A stretch of DNA of 29,665 bases from a virus. Numbering within the stretch: the first letter of the stretch is position 1; the number at the start of each line of letters is the position of its first letter. Shown one piece after another: positions 1 to 5,067 of this stretch. The stretch is taken from positions 1 to 29,665 of IMG/VR virus record IMGVR_UViG_3300046616_000309; one strand, 5' to 3'. The position numbers and the translations under genes are program-made. Below the pieces are notes generated by a model that was given only the letters and a program-made list of their open reading frames with translations, was not told the DNA's origin and made no database searches.

Positions 1-14
1 CAGCGATGCAGAGG

Positions 15-37
15 GGGGTCCGATTTTCGCGGACCCC
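15..37. terminator. GC-rich stem-loop at the left edge
   Basis: Perfect 8-bp arms GGGGTCCG (15-22) and CGGACCCC (30-37) enclose a 7-nt loop. There is no clear U-tract on either strand, so this would be an unusual terminator. It lies about 130 nt beyond the last stop codon of the leftward operon, which is the expected place for transcription to end. It could instead be an RNA-processing structure. Confidence 0.45.
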
Positions 38-108
38 TCCCCCCATCTTGAATTTCAAACGAAACTGAAGTTCGCCTTGAGCAGAGAGTCGTGGAACTCT
101 CGGTTCTC

Positions 109-161
109 CTTCGCAATCTCACAGATCATTATACGTTGTGATACTCTGTGAGATTGCGAAG
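109..161 (-). other. 17-bp perfect inverted repeat after the last gene
   Basis: Arms 109-125 and 145-161 are perfectly complementary and are separated by a 19-nt loop. The structure starts 3 nt beyond the stop codon of the gene ending at 164. No U-tract follows on the minus strand. The loop carries TATAAT in minus-strand sense (128-133), so it could hold a -10 element for genes beyond the window. It may be a terminator, an mRNA-stabilising hairpin or an operator. Confidence 0.6.
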
Positions 162-163
162 TG

Positions 164-421
164 TTAGGAAGCTTGAGTTGAGAACGAGTTTGCTCTGACC
201 TTCGTATGTACTCCAGAAACATTCTCGGTAACGATCTCATCAATCGCATCCTGAATTGCTTGTTCCTGATCTGCATCAGACAGTTCAGGAGATGTACGAA
301 CTACTCGAGCCAACAGAGAATTCGAGTAGTACCCATGTGCCATGTCCCATGCCATCCACTCATCGTACTGGGTAACGGGACTGAATGGATTGTCAGTTGT
401 AGTAAGCATGAAGAAGTCCAT
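164..421 (-). CDS. Small conserved actinophage protein of unknown function
   Basis: 85 residues, acidic, with a conserved-looking N-terminal block LTTTDNPFSPVTQYDEW followed by a predicted helical region rich in D, E and Q. I recognise this pattern (LTT-DNP-F-P-TQ-DEW) as a family common in phages of Gram-positive bacteria, but its function is not known to me. The ATG overlaps the stop codon of the RNA polymerase-like gene (ATGA), and a GGAGA Shine-Dalgarno lies just upstream, so the two are probably translationally coupled. No membrane segment or signal peptide is visible. Confidence 0.8.
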   Translation of the reverse strand: MDFFMLTTTDNPFSPVTQYDEWMAWDMAHGYYSNSLLARVVRTSPELSDADQEQAIQDAIDEIVTENVSGVHTKVRANSFSTQAS

Positions 422-3177
422 CAGTCTCCTTCCCCTTTGAGTGCGGCCTGAACGGTAGACACAGAGACGCCCAGAGAGTCAGCGATCTCAGCCCACGTGT
501 ACCCTTGTGCGTGTAGGGACCGAGCCTTGCTCTCCTTGGCAGTTGTCATCTTCACAACAGCCCTTGGTGTAGCCAGTTCCTTAACCCTGTCAAGATCGGC
601 ATGATTGAGGATCTGGTCGAGTTTATGGGCCGTGATGGCACCTGCCTGAATGGCTGCCCATTCGGAGTCGGTGATATCGAACTTCTGCTTCTCTGCACCT
701 GTTCGAGCACGGGCTGCAGAAAGAGCCTGCGATTTCACTCGCTTAAGCTCTGCTTTGTTCTCCTTCTCCCGAAGCGATGGGTTCGCCTGGATCTTAAGGC
801 GAACAGTAGCATTCGCAAAGACCTGGGCTTGCCTTTCGAGGGGGGCGTTTCTGAGAGCCAGGGACAGTTTAGCATTGAGGGTCTCAACCGCTGAAGCATG
901 GGTCCTTTTTGCCGATGGTGAATACGGCTTGGACTTAATGGAGACAAGCTCTTTACGAGCCGCGTTTGCCAATGACTTCAGTTTATTGGAGTGGTCTGCG
1001 TAGACCTTCTCGATGACCGTTCCAGAAGACAGAGTATGGGCGTTGTCTGCTTCTGCCAACTTGGTGGTCTCGGTTTTGAACGGGATGACGTGCGTCTTGC
1101 CTTTTTCATCGACCCACGATTTCATTCTTCCAGTGGGTTCAAAGACTTTCTTTCCCGTCTTGGGGTCTATCGGACCGCCCTTGGATGCTGAGCGAGGTTT
1201 TCTCTGATCGACTTTCTCAGGTGAGGTTGCTCTCGAAATAAGAGTTCGAGCACCACCCAAACTCCTACCCTGGTATCTCTTCATGAGAGCAGGAATACCA
1301 TTGTCGTCACGAGAGCGACGCCAGTCGAGATTGTGTTTCTCGGCGTCGATCACCACCATCGAGTGCCGGACAGCTCGAGCTATCTCTTCTGTGCTGGCAC
1401 GTTGAATGGTCATGTCAGTGATGAGGTTGGAAACCAACCCCATCTGATAACCCTTCTCTCGATCCGTCATCCTCTTCATACCCTCATATGGCGGATACGA
1501 AGATTTAGGATCGAAGTTCCTCAGACCCTCCAGAGGCGACGTCGACTTGATCTTGCCTAAGTTGTTAGGGATGACAAGAACATTATCCCCGTCGAAGTCA
1601 GCTCCCGATAGACGTTCGGCAACCTTACTGTGTATGCCGATAGCGTCTTTCGAATCTCCCAGCAACTTCTTTGCTGCGGGATTACGGTTGTTCACCGTCA
1701 GCTCCGGAATCTCGAACGTCCCTCCGTGAGGGAAACGCACGAGAGCAACACGCTCGCCATCTCGAAAATTGGGAGCGTAAACCTCAGTTGGCTTCATGTC
1801 ATTGACTGGCATGATGACTTGAGTCTTCTGTCGAGGGAGATGCGCCGCCTTCAGATGTACTGCGGACGAATCTACACCATCAGCGTAGGACTCAAGAAGC
1901 TTCTTCTTCACCGAGGGATTAGTCAAAGCCAGGATGGAATCAAGCTCAGTCTTCTTCTTGGTGTATGTCAGATCGAGCTGTTCCTTGGCGAGTGTGGGTC
2001 GCTGCTTCGAAAGGAACTGTGACGACAAACTCTTCGACCACTCGTCCCACTTACCCTCCTCGTTGACAACGTTCATCGCCGAGGTGAGCTTGGTGATCTT
2101 TCCCGTCTGGTCGCGTTCACCGATCTGTCGAACAGTCGAACCGAACGGATTGTCCTGATCGACGTTTCCTTCTTTGTCTTTCTTAAGTTCCTTCATGGCG
2201 TCAAGCTTGTTGCCAGTGGAGTTCTTGTTCGTGTTGAAGAGGATGTCCACGCCATCTGGCAAGTCACGACCGTCAACCTTGATAGCCATACCCTTGAGAT
2301 AGTGCGAATCATCCACCATCACACGTACCTGCGCGTAGCGTGAACGGCCCAGAGAGAGGTCAGATACACCATCACGAACATACATGACCCCATCAGCTTC
2401 TGCGCCACCCTGATCGGCGTAGCGCACGCCAATGCGCTTAGAGCTGACAGACAGCGGAGGAACCATACCGAGAGAGGTCAGACCGCCATTCTCGGAGTAC
2501 TCCTGCAGTTGCTGAATGTTGTGACGATTACGTTGTACGTCACCCCATTCATTTTCGGGTTTGGTCAACACTTTCATGTTGGTCTGATTCCCGGTACCCA
2601 ACTGCTCGACCTTGACCTCGAAGACGTTGTAACCCTCGTTCTTCAGATTCTGCAGAGCACTGCGCAGCTTCGTGCTGGTGATGTTGAGTTGGTACTCAAC
2701 ACCGGCACCGACGTCAAGGAATTCCTTCTTGTTGACAGCATCACGAAGGGTGGTCGTGACGTTATCCAGAACTCTAACCTTGCGGGCCTGACTCGGCTGC
2801 AACAGAGCACGAACCTGAGATTCGCCGTTCACCTTGTAGCCGGCTTCGCGCATACGAATCGCGATAGCGCCGTTCGACAGGCCCTTGTCTTTCAGCTTCT
2901 GGGCCATGTGAATCTGATCTTGCTGCCGTTCGTTGCGAACGATGGTGCGAAGGTCGCGAAGCTGGGTGGTTGTGATACCCAACCCAGTAGCAATGTCTTT
3001 CTCACTCAGACCTTGCTTCTTCATCGAATCGGCTTCGTCCAGCAAGGAACGATTACGCTGGCTGGATTCGTCGTCCCCGCCAGATCCCCACGGGTACCGA
3101 CCCGAGTGCCGAGGAGTTCCGTAGTGGGAGATGACGCCTTGACTGGCTAGGTACTCATCTTCAGGGATGGTAACCAC
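421..3177 (-). CDS. Single-chain two-barrel RNA polymerase-like protein (YonO-like, DFDGD motif)
   Basis: 918 residues. Residues 522-538 contain SGADFDGDNVLVIP; DFDGD (527-531) is the metal-binding signature of the beta-prime-type double-psi beta-barrel of cellular RNA polymerases and of the single-chain YonO/QDE-1 group. A basic segment before it (YAPNFRDGERVALVRFPHGG, about 467-486) fits the barrel. Helix-turn-helix-like segments lie near residues 46-85, 90-128 and 885-915. The N terminus has HYGTPRHSGRYPWGSG, a block I have seen in large phage proteins of this type. The GTG start at 3177 has a strong GGAGGA site. The inferred role is DNA-directed transcription of phage genes; polymerase activity is predicted, not shown. 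It is the largest gene of the left operon. Confidence 0.75.
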   Translation of the reverse strand: MVTIPEDEYLASQGVISHYGTPRHSGRYPWGSGGDDESSQRNRSLLDEADSMKKQGLSEKDIATGLGITTTQLRDLRTIVRNERQQDQIHMAQKLKDKGLSNGAIAIRMREAGYKVNGESQVRALLQPSQARKVRVLDNVTTTLRDAVNKKEFLDVGAGVEYQLNITSTKLRSALQNLKNEGYNVFEVKVEQLGTGNQTNMKVLTKPENEWGDVQRNRHNIQQLQEYSENGGLTSLGMVPPLSVSSKRIGVRYADQGGAEADGVMYVRDGVSDLSLGRSRYAQVRVMVDDSHYLKGMAIKVDGRDLPDGVDILFNTNKNSTGNKLDAMKELKKDKEGNVDQDNPFGSTVRQIGERDQTGKITKLTSAMNVVNEEGKWDEWSKSLSSQFLSKQRPTLAKEQLDLTYTKKKTELDSILALTNPSVKKKLLESYADGVDSSAVHLKAAHLPRQKTQVIMPVNDMKPTEVYAPNFRDGERVALVRFPHGGTFEIPELTVNNRNPAAKKLLGDSKDAIGIHSKVAERLSGADFDGDNVLVIPNNLGKIKSTSPLEGLRNFDPKSSYPPYEGMKRMTDREKGYQMGLVSNLITDMTIQRASTEEIARAVRHSMVVIDAEKHNLDWRRSRDDNGIPALMKRYQGRSLGGARTLISRATSPEKVDQRKPRSASKGGPIDPKTGKKVFEPTGRMKSWVDEKGKTHVIPFKTETTKLAEADNAHTLSSGTVIEKVYADHSNKLKSLANAARKELVSIKSKPYSPSAKRTHASAVETLNAKLSLALRNAPLERQAQVFANATVRLKIQANPSLREKENKAELKRVKSQALSAARARTGAEKQKFDITDSEWAAIQAGAITAHKLDQILNHADLDRVKELATPRAVVKMTTAKESKARSLHAQGYTWAEIADSLGVSVSTVQAALKGEGD

Positions 3178-3180
3178 TAC

Positions 3181-3735
3181 TTAGTCCTCCTCTCGCAAAT
3201 ATGCAACCAGGGCAGCCTGAGTCTTGATCCGACTCATCACCATGACAATGTCAGAGGGATCCGGGATCAATTCCTCAACCGCATCGTTTTGATAGATCCG
3301 TAAGATGATGCGGATGTCGTTAGGGTTCTGAGACCATTCCCAACAGAAGATACCAGCGTAGATCAGCAGCTGCTTCATATCTGCTGGGGTGATCCCCGTT
3401 TTGAGATCAGAGATCCGAAGAGTGTTGTCTCGAAATCCGCAGGCATCTGCGGTACCGAAGCAATCGTCGGAGTAGTACAGCGGAACCTCAGCCTGCATCC
3501 GGAAACCGATGGCGTCGTTGATATACATGCTGAGAGTCGTACCGTTATCAGCCTGTCGCACTTTCAGATCAATGGCCTGTTGCGCGTAGGCGTGGAGACG
3601 ATCGCCGCGGGCGGCTTGTTGTTTGTTGAAGAAGCTGGCGCGAAGCTTGTCCTCGTCGTAGTCCAACCAATGGTAGTTGCTCGGACTAAGGAAGGCGTGC
3701 TGCCCAATGATTCTCGAATTCTTGTTGAAGCTCAT
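3181..3735 (-). CDS. Cas4/RecB-type PD-(D/E)XK nuclease
   Basis: 184 residues from the ATG at 3735 (MSFNKNSRI), which has an AGAGG site about 9 nt upstream; a longer frame runs to 3873 but its extra residues look like a shadow of the neighbouring gene. Motifs: ARGDRLHAYAQ (helical H motif near residue 45), GTADACGF (catalytic Asp) and ISDLKTG (D-x-K), the order expected for RecB/Cas4-like phage exonucleases. No four-cysteine Fe-S cluster set is evident, unlike full Cas4. The start lies 50 nt inside the preceding nuclease gene and the stop is 4 nt from the polymerase-like gene. Likely role: DNA end processing, recombination or degradation. Confidence 0.75.
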   Translation of the reverse strand: MSFNKNSRIIGQHAFLSPSNYHWLDYDEDKLRASFFNKQQAARGDRLHAYAQQAIDLKVRQADNGTTLSMYINDAIGFRMQAEVPLYYSDDCFGTADACGFRDNTLRISDLKTGITPADMKQLLIYAGIFCWEWSQNPNDIRIILRIYQNDAVEELIPDPSDIVMVMSRIKTQAALVAYLREED

Positions 3736-4003
3736 CCAGAACGGCCTCTTCGTTTTCGGGGCAGATAAACCTGGCGAAGCACATCTCATCAAACTTCGCA
3801 ACGTAGTATTCCTGGTTGGGCTGGCGACGAGAGCTCGGTCGCATCTTCGCCTCGAGAACGGCCCAGAAGCCATTCACAAAGAGAACACCCATGTCTGGGA
3901 TACCTTGCTTGAGAGCTGAATCTAGTCGCACCACTTCGCAGAGACCTGGGAAACGATCGTAGATCCTTTTCGTCAGTCGAGTTTTGTACTCGCCCTCAAG
4001 CAA
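3686..4003 (-). CDS. Small VRR-NUC/PD-(D/E)XK nuclease
   Basis: 105 residues from a TTG start with an excellent AAAGGAGG site. The core GIPDMGVLFVNGFWAVLEAK (about 34-53) matches the G-x-PD ... E-x-K arrangement of VRR-NUC-type and phage Holliday-junction-like nucleases, and the length suits a minimal single-domain enzyme. The C terminus overlaps the next nuclease gene by 50 nt in another frame. Two different PD-(D/E)XK enzymes in tandem suggests division of labour in DNA processing, for example structure-specific cutting plus end resection (inference). Confidence 0.75.
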   Translation of the reverse strand: MLEGEYKTRLTKRIYDRFPGLCEVVRLDSALKQGIPDMGVLFVNGFWAVLEAKMRPSSRRQPNQEYYVAKFDEMCFARFICPENEEAVLDELQQEFENHWAARLP

Positions 4004-4070
4004 GGTATCCTCCTTTCTCAGTCAGACCATGGGGAGCCTCGCAGGAAATACAAGGGTTATCTTATTCCTC

Positions 4071-4094
4071 CTATTATAATCCATGTTTGCGATG
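4071..4094 (-). promoter_or_regulatory. Promoter-like motif, copy d (shortened)
   Basis: Minus-strand sequence TCGCAAACATGGATTATAAT ends in a perfect TATAAT and matches the motif at 29420-29453, 27711-27744 and 11425-11457, except that 5 nt are missing between CGCA and AACATGG and GAGACC is replaced by AGGAGG. It precedes the nuclease-polymerase operon whose first start is at 4003. No good -35 hexamer lies 17 nt upstream of the TATAAT. Confidence 0.6.
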
Positions 4095-4105
4095 CGTTAC
4101 GGTAT

Positions 4106-4630
4106 CTAACGCTCGATGGCCTCCCTGAAGATCTGACCCGTCGGCCAGACGTACGTGTTGTTGAGCATGGAGAGGTAAATCTCTACGTCGAGCACACCAT
4201 TGAATGTAGAAGCATGCATCGAGTTCTTATAGACCTCGCCAGTCTCGACATCCTCGATAGGGCGATCGAAGGTGGTGTGATCATCCTGGAACTGCCTCGT
4301 GTACTTCCGAGCGAACCATAATGGACGCCACATGAGATTCGTGTAGTGGTTGTCCGACCGGTCGCCACTCAAATTGATAGGGGTGTCGAAACTATCGTTG
4401 GATGGTCGAGGAAGAAACGCACTAGCGACCAGCAGGGGGAGTGAGCGCTTGTGCTGAATCGTCCTCGTCATAAGTCCAACCATGAACAGACCGCTGGGCT
4501 TCCTCGTGGGGGTAAGAAGGCAGCCGGTCTGATTGTTCAGTACGTGTCCCCAGTCGCTTACGGAGTATCCGGGGAAGTCGCGTATCTCCGCCCACCGTTC
4601 CGGAGTGGGTGAGAACTGCTCTTGTACCAT
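4106..4630 (-). CDS. NUMOD4/HNH-derived protein lacking the HNH catalytic histidine
   Basis: 174 residues. Residues 11-35 (ERWAEIRDFPGYSVSDWGHV) match the NUMOD4 DNA-binding motif usually attached to homing endonucleases. The following LPLLVASAFLPRP and INLSGDRSDNHYTNLMW align with the HNH fold (VHRLVAEAF and NHIDGD-x-NNH-x-NLEW), but the catalytic His positions are replaced by Pro and Asn. I recall phage relatives with the same Asn, so this is likely a stable non-cleaving family, perhaps a DNA-binding regulator (inference). The start has no strong Shine-Dalgarno; AT-rich sequence with TATACC and TATATA on the minus strand lies 17-40 nt upstream and could be a -10. Confidence 0.65.
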   Translation of the reverse strand: MVQEQFSPTPERWAEIRDFPGYSVSDWGHVLNNQTGCLLTPTRKPSGLFMVGLMTRTIQHKRSLPLLVASAFLPRPSNDSFDTPINLSGDRSDNHYTNLMWRPLWFARKYTRQFQDDHTTFDRPIEDVETGEVYKNSMHASTFNGVLDVEIYLSMLNNTYVWPTGQIFREAIER

Positions 4631-4693
4631 GAGGAACTGCTTTCTATATAGGGTATAGCCTCTTGGAAGGGTGGATGTCCGTTTTGCCGGTTC

Positions 4694-4823
4694 CTGTCAA
4701 AAACAAAAAAAAATCCCAAAAACTTTTTTATTTTTTGCATGTTGGTATCTAATTATTAATATTTAGATACCGTAGAGGGGAGTATTAAAAAAGTTTTTGG
4801 CCTTTTTTTTGCAAAAGTGACAG
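4694..4823. repeat. Concentric imperfect palindrome centred near 4758
   Basis: Three nested inverted repeats share nearly the same centre: CTGTCA/TGACAG (4694-4699 and 4818-4823), CCAAAAACTTTTTTA with its exact complement (4716-4730 and 4786-4800), and a 28-bp palindrome at 4744-4771 with arms GGTATCTAA/TTAGATACC and one mismatched pair. The shared centre means one large cruciform or stem could form. A plain terminator would need only one of these stems. Confidence 0.8.
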
Positions 4824-4853
4824 CGAGATGCCTACAAACTAGGACAACTCCGG

Positions 4854-4879
4854 TAGATACCCACCACCATGGGTATCTA
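4854..4879. promoter_or_regulatory. TAGATACCC/GGGTATCTA dyad, operator-like
   Basis: TAGATACCC (4854-4862) and GGGTATCTA (4871-4879) are exact inverted repeats with an 8-nt spacer. The half-site TAGATACC is also both arms of the 28-bp palindrome at 4744-4771, in the opposite relative orientation, and occurs alone at 4101 and 17029. This is typical of binding sites for a dimeric protein such as an initiator or repressor; the protein is not identified. Confidence 0.5.
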
Positions 4880-4927
4880 ACTCGGAGACATATGGGTACC
4901 AAACCGGACATACCCGGACCGGGGGTT

Positions 4928-4967
4928 GCCAATTAGGACAACAATTGGCTCGGGTGCCCTAATTGGC
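4928..4967. repeat. Inverted repeat GCCAATTAGG/CCTAATTGGC
   Basis: Exact 10-bp arms at 4928-4937 and 4958-4967, with a further AATTGGC at 4943-4949 between them. It is part of the dyad cluster in the long non-coding region. Confidence 0.6.
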
Positions 4968-5067
4968 TATACCTTTTCACAGATCGCCCGATTTGGTACC
5001 AGTTTGTAGCCATTCTATCGCTGATTTTGTATCACCCCTTTTCAAAACTGACAGAAAAGTGACAGCC

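Larger units (their letters stand above)
4631..5067. other. Non-coding AT-rich region, candidate replication origin or control region
   Basis: 437 nt with no supportable gene between the helicase stop and the NUMOD4 gene start. It holds poly-A and poly-T tracts, a concentric palindrome (4694-4823), a TAGATACCC dyad (4854-4879), an AATTGGC inverted repeat (4928-4967), three TGACAG repeats (4818, 5049, 5060; two extended to AAAAGTGACAG) and an inverted pair CTACAAACT/AGTTTGTAG (4832, 5001). Clustered dyads plus AT-rich stretches in the longest non-coding gap of a phage replication region fit an origin or a major control region. Termination for the helicase transcript is also possible. Confidence 0.55.

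Noticed and set aside
55-276. 73-aa minus-strand ORF across the left hairpin
   Set aside because: It overlaps the 85-aa gene in another frame and crosses the perfect hairpin; composition and start are poor.
4641-5067. CRISPR array in the repeat-rich gap
   Set aside because: Repeats are short dyads with differing sequence and spacing; there are no regularly spaced identical repeats and no cas genes apart from a Cas4-like nuclease that lacks the Cys cluster.
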